Below are positions 29,353 through 38,564 of a DNA stretch of 64,000 nucleotides, piece by piece. The stretch covers positions 1-64,000 of the forward strand of contig JAHENC010000019.1 in the NCBI GenBank assembly GCA_024643365.1, in the 5' to 3' direction. Below the pieces are notes generated by a model that saw only the letters and a list, made by a program, of their open reading frames with translations, was not told the DNA's origin and did no database searches. The number at the start of each line of letters is the position of its first letter. The first letter of the stretch is position 1. This DNA is from Crocinitomicaceae bacterium (GTDB lineage Bacteria > Bacteroidota > Bacteroidia > Flavobacteriales_D > Crocinitomicaceae). Both the position numbers and the translations under genes were made by a program.

Positions 29353-30963
29353 ATGGACATGGAATTACAAGGGAAATTTGGAAAAAATGCTGATTTAGCA
29401 GCCTCAATCGGTCTGACAAATCTAGGAGAACAGTTTTGGAATTTAAGTCCAGCTGAACTAGTAGAAGATTGCATCATTCTTGGTGAAGGGATGTTGACTG
29501 ATACGGGTGCTCTTGCGATTGAAACCGGAGAGTTCACAGGAAGATCTCCGAAAGACCGTTTCATTGTTCGTGATGAAAAGACAGAGGACGCTGTTTGGTG
29601 GGGTAATGTGAATATTGGTTTTACGCCTGAGCAATTCGATGCGCTTTACGACCGAATGAATGCATATTTAAACGGTAAAGACATTTATGTTCGCGACGTT
29701 GCTGCTTGTGCAGAAGAGAAATACCGAATGAATATTCGTGTGGTGACAGAGTTACCATGGTCAAGTCTTTTTGCAAACAACATGTTTTTGCGTTTGACAG
29801 ATAGTGAAATTGAAACATTCATGCCGGAATGGCATATTGTATGTGTTCCCAGCTTTCAGGCAGATCCAGCAATAGATGGTACACGTCAAGCTAATTTCGC
29901 TATTTTGAACTTCACCAAAAAAATGATTCTAATTGGTGGAACAGGTTATACGGGTGAAATTAAGAAAGGGATTTTCTCCGCCTTGAATTTCATTCTTCCA
30001 CACGAGAAAAATGTTCTTTCCATGCACTGCTCCGCAAATATTGGTGAAGCAGGTGATACAGCGATCTTCTTCGGACTTTCAGGAACAGGAAAAACAACAT
30101 TGTCTTCTGATCCGAATCGTCGTTTAATTGGGGACGATGAGCATGGGTGGAGCGAAAGCCGCGTATTTAACTTCGAAGGTGGATGTTATGCCAAAACCAT
30201 AGATTTAAGTCGCGAGAAAGAACCACAGATATACGATGCTATTCGTTTTGGAGCCTTGTTGGAGAACATTGGATTTGTAGATGGAACATCGACACCCGAT
30301 TACGCGGATGGATTCATCACAGAGAATACACGTGTTTCTTATCCAATCAACCATATTGACAATATTGCTGTGCCATCGATTGGTGGTTCACCAAAAAACA
30401 TATTTTTCCTTACAGCTGATGCATTTGGTGTTTTGCCTCCGATTTCTAAATTGACGACAGAACAAGCAATGTATCACTTCATGTCGGGATATACAGCGAA
30501 AGTTGCTGGTACAGAAGTAGGAATTACGGAACCAACGACAACTTTCTCTGCAGGATTCGGTGCAGCTTTTCTTCCTTTGCATCCAGCGAAATACGCAAAG
30601 TTGTTAGGAGATAAATTAGCAGGAACCGATATCAATGTTTGGTTAATCAACACAGGTTGGTCCGGTGGATCTTATGGTGTTGGAAGTCGAATGAAACTTT
30701 CGTACACACGAGCGATGATCACTGCTGCATTAACGGGTAAATTAAATGATGTTTCCTTTGAGAAAATGCCAATTTTCGATTTAGCGTTCCCTACTTCTTG
30801 TGAAGGAGTTCCAGCGGAATTATTGAATCCAAGAAATACGTGGGCCGATAAAGCGGCTTACGATGCCACATCTGCAAGTTTAGCGGAGAAGTTTGTGTCC
30901 AACTTTGAAAAGTTCGCGGCAGAGACTCATCCATCTATATTAGCAGCAGCGCCACAAGTTTAG
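29353..30963 (+). CDS. pckA: Phosphoenolpyruvate carboxykinase (ATP)
   Basis: TGRSPKDRFIVRDE, FFGLSGTGKTTLSSDPNRRLIGDDEHGW, FNFEGGCYAKTI. Confidence 0.96.
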   Translation: MDMELQGKFGKNADLAASIGLTNLGEQFWNLSPAELVEDCIILGEGMLTDTGALAIETGEFTGRSPKDRFIVRDEKTEDAVWWGNVNIGFTPEQFDALYDRMNAYLNGKDIYVRDVAACAEEKYRMNIRVVTELPWSSLFANNMFLRLTDSEIETFMPEWHIVCVPSFQADPAIDGTRQANFAILNFTKKMILIGGTGYTGEIKKGIFSALNFILPHEKNVLSMHCSANIGEAGDTAIFFGLSGTGKTTLSSDPNRRLIGDDEHGWSESRVFNFEGGCYAKTIDLSREKEPQIYDAIRFGALLENIGFVDGTSTPDYADGFITENTRVSYPINHIDNIAVPSIGGSPKNIFFLTADAFGVLPPISKLTTEQAMYHFMSGYTAKVAGTEVGITEPTTTFSAGFGAAFLPLHPAKYAKLLGDKLAGTDINVWLINTGWSGGSYGVGSRMKLSYTRAMITAALTGKLNDVSFEKMPIFDLAFPTSCEGVPAELLNPRNTWADKAAYDATSASLAEKFVSNFEKFAAETHPSILAAAPQV

Positions 30964-31001
30964 GTCTAAGTCCTTTCCATCAATCAGCAAGAGCTTAGAT
31001 T

Positions 31002-31034
31002 AAGCCCCTGACAGCAATGTTAGGGGCTTTTTTT
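31002..31034 (+). terminator. Intrinsic terminator downstream of pckA
   Basis: AAGCCCCTGACAGCAATGTTAGGGGCTTTTTTT. Confidence 0.8.
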
Positions 31035-31182
31035 ATGTGTCTAGCATACGCAAAATTCCACAAACGTGGGTAAAACAATTCGACAGGATGAAACTGTTGC
31101 GTAGAAAAGAAAGTTACGAGGGATTGAAAATTCTTTATTGCGGAGGGTGCGGTGACGAGCGGTTTAAAAAGTCGCCATAAAC

Positions 31183-31213
31183 AAAAAAAGCCCTGACGAG
31201 TGGTCAGGGCTTA
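31183..31213 (-). terminator. Intrinsic terminator downstream of rpmH
   Basis: Reverse strand AAGCCCTGAC-CACTC-GTCAGGGCTTTTTTT. Confidence 0.8.
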
Positions 31214-31231
31214 CATATCTTTGAAAAAGAA

Positions 31232-31390
31232 TTAACGTTTGTGGAAAGGCTCGTCAGAAACAGTTAATTTCTTTCTTCCTTTTTTGCGTCGCGCAGCCAA
31301 AACTCTACGACCATTTTTTGTAGCCATACGGCTTCGGAATCCGTGTTTGTTTCTTCTTTTTCTTACCGATGGTTGAAACGTTCTTTTCAT
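31232..31390 (-). CDS. rpmH: 50S ribosomal protein L34 (absent from the supplied ORF track)
   Basis: Manual translation [52 protein letters not shown] (52 aa). Confidence 0.97.
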   Translation of the reverse strand: MKRTFQPSVRKRRNKHGFRSRMATKNGRRVLAARRKKGRKKLTVSDEPFHKR

Positions 31391-31504
31391 GTCGTATCTT
31401 AATTATGTAATCTATTTTGGGTTGCAAAGATATTGATTTTTTTAAAATTTCAAATTCTTTCGACAAAATTATTTAAAAAAACTACTTTACCGTACAAAGC
31501 GACG

Positions 31505-31512
31505 TAAATTTG
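31505..31512 (+). promoter_or_regulatory. -7 box TAAATTTG upstream of ABC transporter
   Basis: TAAATTTG, 16 nt before ATG 31529. Confidence 0.5.
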
Positions 31513-31528
31513 TAAAAAGAATTATTCC

Positions 31529-33343
31529 ATGCTGAGACCAAAAAAAGAGCAAAAAGAAAAGGTAAAAATCACGAAATCAAGCATTAAGAAAGCGAAGGGA
31601 ATTTTTGCATACCTCAGACCATATGCAGGGATATATTTTATCGGCTGGATATTTTTGGTCTTGAGTACTTCTGCTGGACTCGTTTTTCCTTATTTAATGG
31701 GAAAATTATTGGGTGCAGGAGCTTCTACCTCGAACATGTCAGATGCAATTGGACTCATAGATATGTCTAACATCAACAGTGTGGCCATTGCGTTATTTGT
31801 CCTTTTTGGCTTTCAATCTTTATTCTCCTTTGTGCGCGTTGTCCTGTTCAATAATGTGACAGAAAATGCCTTGCGAGATTTGAGAAACGATGCTTTTTCG
31901 AAATTGGTGTACATGCCTATGGACTTCTTCAACCGAAACAAGGTGGGAGAGTTAACGAGTCGTTTGTCTTCGGATATCGCTCAAATTCAAGAAACATTAA
32001 GAACGACTATCGCGGAATTCTTCCGTCAAATCATTATCGTTGTCGGTGGAATTTTATTCCTATTCTTCATTTCATGGAAATTAGCCTTGATCATGTTGGG
32101 AACTGTTCCTGTCATGGCGATTGTTGCGGTGATTTTTGGACGTTACATTCGTAAATTGAGCAAAGAAGCACAAGACTACATCGCAGAATCGAATTCCATC
32201 GTTGAGGAAGCATTGACAGGAATCGCTAATGTGAAGTCATTTACCAATGAGTTCTTTATCTTTTCCAACTACAAAAAATCCACGCAACAAACCCGCGACT
32301 TGAATGTCCGCAGTGGAATTTGGCGCGGTCTATTCGTTTCCTTCATCATTTTCTGCTTATTCGGTGCCATTGTGTTTATCGTTTGGAGAGGACTATTGAT
32401 GACCCAAGGAGCGAATCCAGAATTGAATACAGAAGGATTCTATCAATTTGTCTTGTTTACGATTATGATGGGGGCATCCGTTGGATCCTTGCCGGATTTA
32501 TACGCAAGTGTTCAGAAAGCGATTGGTGCGACGGAAAATTTAATGGACATCATTCATCAGGAAACGGAAGTTCAACTGAATCATGGAACAAGAAAGGATC
32601 GTTTAACAGGAAGCATTTCATTTGAAAAAGTTCATTTCTCTTATCCACAAAGAAGTGACGTAGAAGTCTTGAAAGGAATTTCCTTCGACATCAAACAAAA
32701 TCAAACTTTGGCACTTGTTGGACAAAGTGGTTCAGGTAAGTCGACGATTTCAAATTTATTGTTGCAATTCTACACCTTGAATGAAGGTGGAATCACATTT
32801 GATGGAATTCCAGCGAAGGATTTCGAATTAAATGCGCTCAGAGAGCAAATGGCGATTGTTCCCCAAGAAGTTATCCTTTTCTCTGGAAACATACGGGAAA
32901 ACATCTTATTTGGTAATCCAGCGGCAACGGAGGAGCAAATCATCGAGGCAGCCAAGCAAGCAAATGCCTGGGAATTCATCGATGCTTTTCCAAATAAACT
33001 GGATACTGAAGTAGGAGATAGGGGAATTCAACTTTCTGGTGGACAAAAACAGCGCATTGCGATTGCACGAGCGATTTTGAAAAATCCAACGATATTAATT
33101 TTGGACGAGGCGACTTCTGCCTTGGATTCTGAATCCGAACGTTTGGTGCAAGATGCGTTGGATAAGTTAATGAAGGGAAGAACTTCGGTTGTGATTGCGC
33201 ACCGTCTTTCTACGATTCGTAACGCCGATCAAATTTTGGTCCTTCAATCTGGAAAAGTGGAAGAGTCCGGAACGCATCAGTCCTTGATGGAATTAAAAGG
33301 ATTGTACGCAGACTACGTTGGATTGCAGTCCATGAATCAATAA
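31529..33343 (+). CDS. ABC transporter, fused permease/ATP-binding (MsbA/BmrA-like exporter)
   Basis: Six-TM region then GQSGSGKSTISNLLLQFY, LSGGQKQRIAIARAILKNPTILILDEATSALD. Confidence 0.93.
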   Translation: MLRPKKEQKEKVKITKSSIKKAKGIFAYLRPYAGIYFIGWIFLVLSTSAGLVFPYLMGKLLGAGASTSNMSDAIGLIDMSNINSVAIALFVLFGFQSLFSFVRVVLFNNVTENALRDLRNDAFSKLVYMPMDFFNRNKVGELTSRLSSDIAQIQETLRTTIAEFFRQIIIVVGGILFLFFISWKLALIMLGTVPVMAIVAVIFGRYIRKLSKEAQDYIAESNSIVEEALTGIANVKSFTNEFFIFSNYKKSTQQTRDLNVRSGIWRGLFVSFIIFCLFGAIVFIVWRGLLMTQGANPELNTEGFYQFVLFTIMMGASVGSLPDLYASVQKAIGATENLMDIIHQETEVQLNHGTRKDRLTGSISFEKVHFSYPQRSDVEVLKGISFDIKQNQTLALVGQSGSGKSTISNLLLQFYTLNEGGITFDGIPAKDFELNALREQMAIVPQEVILFSGNIRENILFGNPAATEEQIIEAAKQANAWEFIDAFPNKLDTEVGDRGIQLSGGQKQRIAIARAILKNPTILILDEATSALDSESERLVQDALDKLMKGRTSVVIAHRLSTIRNADQILVLQSGKVEESGTHQSLMELKGLYADYVGLQSMNQ

Positions 33344-33366
33344 GCTTCGTAAAAGTGTTGGTAGAT

Positions 33367-34326
33367 TTATTCGGAGAACAATGATTCAACGAATAATTTT
33401 CGGTCGAAAAGTTGGAGGTCTTCCATTTTCTCGCCAATCCCGATGTATTTAACGGGAATTTTCATTTGGTCGGAAATTCCAATGATTACACCGCCTTTTG
33501 CTGTGCCATCTAATTTCGTTACTGCCAATGCGTTGATGTCGGTTGCTTGCGCAAATTGTTTTGCTTGTTCAAAGGCGTTTTGTCCGGTAGAACCATCCAA
33601 AACCAATAAAATTTCATGTGGTGCACCTGGAATGATTTTTTCCATCACACGTTTAATTTTCGTCAACTCTGCCATTAAATTCACTTTGTTGTGAAGTCTT
33701 CCGGCTGTATCGATGATGACCACGTCTGCTCCTTGCGATTTAGCTGATTGTAAGGTGTCGAATGCTACACTTGCTGGATCTGCGCCCATTCCTTGTTGAA
33801 CGATCGGCACATCGACGCGTTTGGACCAAATAATCAATTGTTCCACAGCTGCTGCACGGAAGGTATCTGCTGCGCCAAGTACGACTTTTAATCCAGAAGC
33901 TTTAAATTGGTGAGCAAGTTTTCCAATGGTGGTTGTTTTTCCCACACCATTTACACCTACTACCATAATCACGTATGGATTTCCATCCGTAGGTTTCTCA
34001 ATTTCAAGGTGACCGTTTTGGTTCGAATTGTTTTCTTCGAGTAGGGAGATGATTTCCTCGCGAAGGACTTGATTTAATTCTGCTGTTCCCATGACTTTAT
34101 CTTTGGAAACGCGCGCTTGAATTCGGTCAATGATTTTTAGGGTGGTTTCTACCCCGACATCCGATGTAATCAACATCTCTTCTAGGTTATCCAACACTTC
34201 ATCATCCACATGGGATTTACCCACGAGGAGACGTGCAATCTTTGAAAAGAAAGTTTGTTTTGTCTTCTCTAGGCCTTGGTCTAGTGTTTCTTTTTTAGAT
34301 TTCGAGAAAAAATCAAATAGTCCCAT
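33367..34326 (-). CDS. ftsY: Signal recognition particle receptor FtsY
   Basis: VGVNGVGKTTTIGKLAHQFKASGLKVVLGAADTFRAAAVEQL, DVVIIDTAGRLHNK, TKLDGTAKGGVIIGISDQMKIPVKYIGIGE. Confidence 0.96.
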   Translation of the reverse strand: MGLFDFFSKSKKETLDQGLEKTKQTFFSKIARLLVGKSHVDDEVLDNLEEMLITSDVGVETTLKIIDRIQARVSKDKVMGTAELNQVLREEIISLLEENNSNQNGHLEIEKPTDGNPYVIMVVGVNGVGKTTTIGKLAHQFKASGLKVVLGAADTFRAAAVEQLIIWSKRVDVPIVQQGMGADPASVAFDTLQSAKSQGADVVIIDTAGRLHNKVNLMAELTKIKRVMEKIIPGAPHEILLVLDGSTGQNAFEQAKQFAQATDINALAVTKLDGTAKGGVIIGISDQMKIPVKYIGIGEKMEDLQLFDRKLFVESLFSE

Positions 34327-34335
34327 GTTTTAAAG

Positions 34336-34369
34336 ATAAAAAAAAAGCTCCCTGAAGTGGAAGCTTTTT
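34336..34369 (-). terminator. Intrinsic terminator after the DUF4295 gene
   Basis: Reverse strand AAAAAGCTTCC-ACTTCA-GGGAGCTTTTTTTTT. Confidence 0.7.
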
Positions 34370-34386
34370 ACAAGGTTTTATGAGGA

Positions 34387-34542
34387 TTAGTTCTTAGCGA
34401 ACCATTCTTTAACTTTATCGTTAAGTACCATTTCCTCTTTAAATGTGTAAGAATTCGATTTCTCGGATTTTACCATTTTAATCACTTTCGTATGTTCTTT
34501 ACCGCCACCTTTTTGTAGGGAAGCTACAACTTTCTTTGCCAT
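34387..34542 (-). CDS. DUF4295 small basic protein (candidate Bacteroidota ribosomal protein bL38); absent from the ORF track
   Basis: Manual translation MAKKVVASLQKGGGKEHTKVIKMVKSEKSNSYTFKEEMVLNDKVKEWFAKN (51 aa), in the rpmB-rpmG run. Confidence 0.88.
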   Translation of the reverse strand: MAKKVVASLQKGGGKEHTKVIKMVKSEKSNSYTFKEEMVLNDKVKEWFAKN

Positions 34543-34549
34543 GTCCTAG

Positions 34550-34738
34550 TTATTTAATTTCTTTATGAACAGTCATTCTCTTTAAGATCGGATTGAATTT
34601 TTTAATCTCCATACGATCCGGTGTGTTTTTACGGTTTTTCGTCGTGATGTAACGCGACGTACCTGCCATGCCTGAATCTTTGTGCTCCGTGCACTCTAAT
34701 ATCACTTGGATGCGGTTACCTTTACTCTTCTTAGCCAT
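34550..34738 (-). CDS. rpmG: 50S ribosomal protein L33
   Basis: [62 protein letters not shown]. Confidence 0.96.
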   Translation of the reverse strand: MAKKSKGNRIQVILECTEHKDSGMAGTSRYITTKNRKNTPDRMEIKKFNPILKRMTVHKEIK

Positions 34739-34770
34739 TTTCTTCTTATTTTATCTGTTTCGCAACAGTT

Positions 34771-35007
34771 TTATTTTAAAAAACCTTTCTGACGAGCTTC
34801 TTTGATACAAGCGGCAATACCTTTCTTGTTAATCGTGCGAAGTGCAGATGTTGAAATTTTTAATGTGATGTAAGCTTCTTCTTCTGGAAGAAAAAACTTT
34901 TTCGTAACCAAATTTGGGTAAAATCTACGTTTGGTTTTACGATTGGAGTGAGAAACATTGTTCCCAACCATTACTGACTTACCTGTTAATTGACAAACTC
35001 TTGACAT
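34771..35007 (-). CDS. rpmB: 50S ribosomal protein L28
   Basis: MSRVCQLTGKSVMVGNNVSHSNRKTKRRFYPNLVTKKFF; the ORF-track start 35169 is an upstream extension. Confidence 0.95.
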   Translation of the reverse strand: MSRVCQLTGKSVMVGNNVSHSNRKTKRRFYPNLVTKKFFLPEEEAYITLKISTSALRTINKKGIAACIKEARQKGFLK

Positions 35008-35128
35008 GTCTTTAAAATTACTTATAAATGTAAAAAAGCGGATGCAAAGGTAACAAACTTTTGAAATTCCACAAACGATTTTACGAATATTCCCAAAAAA
35101 AACTTTTGACCCTTGTTTTTTGTTGGAA

Positions 35129-36034
35129 TTAGGCCATTGCATTTCGTGGATGAAACGACAAAATCGCATCCCTCAAGAAGCGTTGATCGAGGTGCGTATA
35201 GATCTCCGTTGTTGTGATGGATTCGTGTCCCAACATCTCCTGAATCGCCCGTAAATTGGCGCCTCCTTCAATGAGATGCGTCGCAAAACTATGTCGAAAG
35301 GTATGTGGGGAAATGTTCTTTTTGAGTCCGATGCTTTCTGCTAAATTTTTGATGATCGTAAAGACCATCACACGGGTCAATTGTGCCCCTCTGCGGTTCA
35401 GAAAAACAATATTTTCACTTCCTTTTTGGATGTTCAAATGGTTACGGATGTGCTGCTGATAAATCTCGATTTCTTTCTGAACTTGTGGACTCACCGGTAC
35501 CAAACGTTCCTTGTTTCCTTTTCCAATCACCCGGATAAATCCTTCCTCAAAAAACAAATCTGAGAAACGCAGTCCAACGAGTTCACTTACGCGCAAGCCA
35601 CAACTATACAAGGTTTCCAGCATGGCGCGATTTCGGTGCCCTTCGTTTTTACTCAAATCAATTGCCGCGAGTAAGGCATCGATTTCTTCAATGGTCAACA
35701 CTTCGGGAAGTTTTCTTCCCAATTTGGGTTGTTCGAGCAGTTCACTAGGATCCACCTTGGTCAAATTTTCAAGAATGAGAAAGCCATAAAACTGTTTGAT
35801 GCCAGAAATGATGCGCGCTTGACTTCGTGCACTTAATCCTAGGTCGAAAAGTGTGGAAAGAAATTGCTTTAAGTCCTCATAACTTAGTTGATCTGGCATC
35901 TTTGAGGAGGTTGCTGCAAAGTCCTTTAGTTTATCGACATCGTTTTGATACGCCAAGATGGAATTCTCCGCCAATCCCTTTTCGATTTTCAGGTATGAAA
36001 CAAAATCCTTAATATAGCGTTCCCAATTCGACAT
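35129..36034 (-). CDS. Tyrosine recombinase XerD-like
   Basis: LETLYSCGLRVSELVGLRFSDL, SPHTFRHSFATHLIEGGANLRAIQEMLGHESITTTEIYTHLD (R-H-x-x-R-H/Y catalytic set). Confidence 0.93.
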   Translation of the reverse strand: MSNWERYIKDFVSYLKIEKGLAENSILAYQNDVDKLKDFAATSSKMPDQLSYEDLKQFLSTLFDLGLSARSQARIISGIKQFYGFLILENLTKVDPSELLEQPKLGRKLPEVLTIEEIDALLAAIDLSKNEGHRNRAMLETLYSCGLRVSELVGLRFSDLFFEEGFIRVIGKGNKERLVPVSPQVQKEIEIYQQHIRNHLNIQKGSENIVFLNRRGAQLTRVMVFTIIKNLAESIGLKKNISPHTFRHSFATHLIEGGANLRAIQEMLGHESITTTEIYTHLDQRFLRDAILSFHPRNAMA

Positions 36035-36036
36035 CT

Positions 36037-36444
36037 ATGAAAATTCTGATTGTAAACGGTCCAAATTTAAATTTACTCGGTTCCCGTGAAACACAAATAT
36101 ATGGGAATGTTTCGTTCGAAGACTTTCTAGTTGACTTGAAATCGAAAACGACCGCAGAAATCAGCTATGTTCAAACGAATGTGGAAGGGGAAATCATCAA
36201 CATCCTTCAGGACGCACAAGTCGACGGTATCATCCTCAATGCAGGTGGATACACGCACACCAGCGTAGCCATTCGTGACTGCATCGCCGCTATTTCCATT
36301 CCAGTGGTTGAAGTACACATTTCCAACATCACCGCACGCGAATCGTTCCGCCACGAATCGATGTTAAGTCCAGTCTGCGCTGGCTGTATCTTTGGTTTCG
36401 GTATGAAGGGATACGAGTTGGCTGTGGGGTATTTTGCTTCGTAG
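36037..36444 (+). CDS. aroQ: Type II 3-dehydroquinate dehydratase
   Basis: MKILIVNGPNLNLLGSRE, IILNAGGYTHTSVAIRDCIAA, VVEVHISNITARESFRHES. Confidence 0.95.
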   Translation: MKILIVNGPNLNLLGSRETQIYGNVSFEDFLVDLKSKTTAEISYVQTNVEGEIINILQDAQVDGIILNAGGYTHTSVAIRDCIAAISIPVVEVHISNITARESFRHESMLSPVCAGCIFGFGMKGYELAVGYFAS

Positions 36445-36602
36445 ATGAAATACTTAGTTCATTAAATCTTGGAGTGATACATTTGAAAAATTGAACATAG
36501 TTTCAATGTTCGAAACAACACTTTTTTTGATGCAACTTTTACGTGAACAGGTGCGTTATTGCTTCGGTGATTAGCCCAATACTCACATTTAATACTAAAT
36601 CC

Positions 36603-37271
36603 ATGAAGCATCTAGCATTTTTCTTCCTGACTTTTATTTCATTTGCTTCTTTAGGACAAGGAAAGGTGGATCTAAGCAAGTTCCAAGTTGGACTCAGTGT
36701 TTCTCCCGATTATAGTTACATTTCAATTGCAAGTCTTTATGAAATTCCGAAAGTAGGCTTGACCACTGGACTCAATGCCGTTTATCAGTTCAATAAGCGT
36801 GTAGGTTTAGAAATGGGTTTGCATTATTCGAACAAGGGATTCCAAACAAAAATGATGGATTTAATTTTTATTCAACCAAATCCCACGTCACCCACGCAGG
36901 CAAAATATATTTATGATTATAACTTTTTGGATATCCCTCTTAAGGTGAATTTTTCCATTGGAAACAAGAAGACACGATTCTTTACAAGTGTTGGAATAGC
37001 TACGAATGTATTTCTGAAAGAAACCGAAACAAGTATTTATGTCTATCCGGACTATACAGAAAAAAAAATAATTTATCCAACCGAACATTACCTGAGGAAA
37101 GTGAATTTATCACCTAGTCTTAGTTTTGGAATGGATTACACATTCAATGACAATTCACATATCCGAGTTGAACCGACATTTCGTTGCGCCATGTTTAAAA
37201 TGGTTGATTTGGAATCGTCAGGGAATTTGATCAGTGCAGGATTGAATATTTCTTATTTCTTTGGGAAATAA
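36603..37271 (+). CDS. Outer-membrane beta-barrel protein (porin-family-like)
   Basis: Signal peptide MKHLAFFFLTFISFASLGQG, alternating beta strands, terminal aromatic ISYFFGK. Confidence 0.75.
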   Translation: MKHLAFFFLTFISFASLGQGKVDLSKFQVGLSVSPDYSYISIASLYEIPKVGLTTGLNAVYQFNKRVGLEMGLHYSNKGFQTKMMDLIFIQPNPTSPTQAKYIYDYNFLDIPLKVNFSIGNKKTRFFTSVGIATNVFLKETETSIYVYPDYTEKKIIYPTEHYLRKVNLSPSLSFGMDYTFNDNSHIRVEPTFRCAMFKMVDLESSGNLISAGLNISYFFGK

Positions 37272-37408
37272 AACGAATCGCCTGTATTTTTAGTATAGTA
37301 CCACAGAATTGAAAATCCACCTGTGCAGTTTGTGGGAGAAATTTTCAAATTCCTCTGAACTTTTTTTAATCATCGTTGTACCGGACAAAAAAACAAAGAT
37401 CCGAACAC

Positions 37409-38521
37409 ATGAAAAAAATCTTTATTTCCCTTGTCCTTCTGGTGAGTGCTGGCATGAGTCAGGCACAAACCACCGCTCGAAAAATCCAATTGGTGATCCT
37501 TTTTGATACCTCCAATAGCATGGACGGTCTCATCGAACAGGCGAAATCACGCATTTGGGCAATTGTCAATGAGGCAAGTGGATTGCAGTACGAGGGACAA
37601 ATGCCCACTCTAGAAATTGCCATGTACGATTACGGAAATGCCGGATTAAGCGTTGAAAGTAATTTTATTCGTCAGCAGTTGCCTTTTACTAGTGATTTAG
37701 ATTTGGTTTCGGAAAAATTATTCGGTCTACGCACGAATGGGGGCTCAGAATATTGTGGTGCCGTGATTTCTACTTCTTTGAATCAATTGAACTGGTCTGT
37801 TGATCCAACGGATTTAAAAATGATTTATATCGCAGGAAATGAACCCTTTACTCAAGGTCCAGTTTCGTACAAGGATGCATGTCGTTTGGCGGAATCGAAA
37901 CACGTATTCATCAACACAATTTATTGTGGATCATATGAGCAAGGTGTACGCGAGAATTGGAAGGATGGCGCAACGTGTTCGCGAGGTGATTACTTCAACA
38001 TCAACTCAAACGACCGCGTGGTAAGCATTGAAACACCATACGATGAGCAAATCAATCAGTTGAATATCCAATTGAATCAAACGTACATTTCCTACGGTAG
38101 TCTAGGTAAGGAAAACCGCATGAAGCAAAAACGCGAAGATGACAATGCCTTGTTGCAAGGTGTGGCTGTTTCTTCTGAACGCGCTTTGGTGAAATCGAAG
38201 TCTGTTTACTCCAATGGAAGTTGGGACATGGTTGACGCTGCGAAAATGGATTCTACCATCATTGGGAATTTGAATGACGAAGAATTACCCGACGAACTCA
38301 AAGGAAAATCCACGGAGGAAAAAGAAGCGTACGTCAAACAGAAAAGTGAAGAACGTGCTAAAATTCAAAGTGAAATCGGTCAATTAGGAAAGCAACGGGA
38401 TGCATTTATCCAGCAAGTAAAGACGACACAAACGGGACAAACACCCAATGTCAAGGACGATTTCGGGACGGCTGTTTCTAAAAGTTTGAAAGAGAAGGCT
38501 GTTTTAAATGGATTTAATTGA
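37409..38521 (+). CDS. Secreted von Willebrand factor A domain protein
   Basis: Signal peptide MKKIFISLVLLVSAGMSQAQ; MIDAS DTSNSM in IQLVILFDTSNSMDGLIEQAK. Confidence 0.83.
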   Translation: MKKIFISLVLLVSAGMSQAQTTARKIQLVILFDTSNSMDGLIEQAKSRIWAIVNEASGLQYEGQMPTLEIAMYDYGNAGLSVESNFIRQQLPFTSDLDLVSEKLFGLRTNGGSEYCGAVISTSLNQLNWSVDPTDLKMIYIAGNEPFTQGPVSYKDACRLAESKHVFINTIYCGSYEQGVRENWKDGATCSRGDYFNINSNDRVVSIETPYDEQINQLNIQLNQTYISYGSLGKENRMKQKREDDNALLQGVAVSSERALVKSKSVYSNGSWDMVDAAKMDSTIIGNLNDEELPDELKGKSTEEKEAYVKQKSEERAKIQSEIGQLGKQRDAFIQQVKTTQTGQTPNVKDDFGTAVSKSLKEKAVLNGFN

Positions 38522-38564
38522 CGCATCGAATCAATTGATTGTTATTTTTGTGTAACAATCGGCT

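Noticed and set aside
32320-32625. 101-aa alternate-frame ORF in the ABC exporter
   Set aside because: Same-strand out-of-frame shadow of a well-supported CDS.
35129-36034. Tyrosine recombinase considered as a mobile-element integrase
   Set aside because: XerD-like sequence beside core genes with no att repeats, tRNA or cargo; a housekeeping role is more likely.
36493-36516. H-type pseudoknot at GAACAT...GAAAC
   Set aside because: Zero-length third loop makes a standard pseudoknot implausible; reported instead as alternative hairpins.
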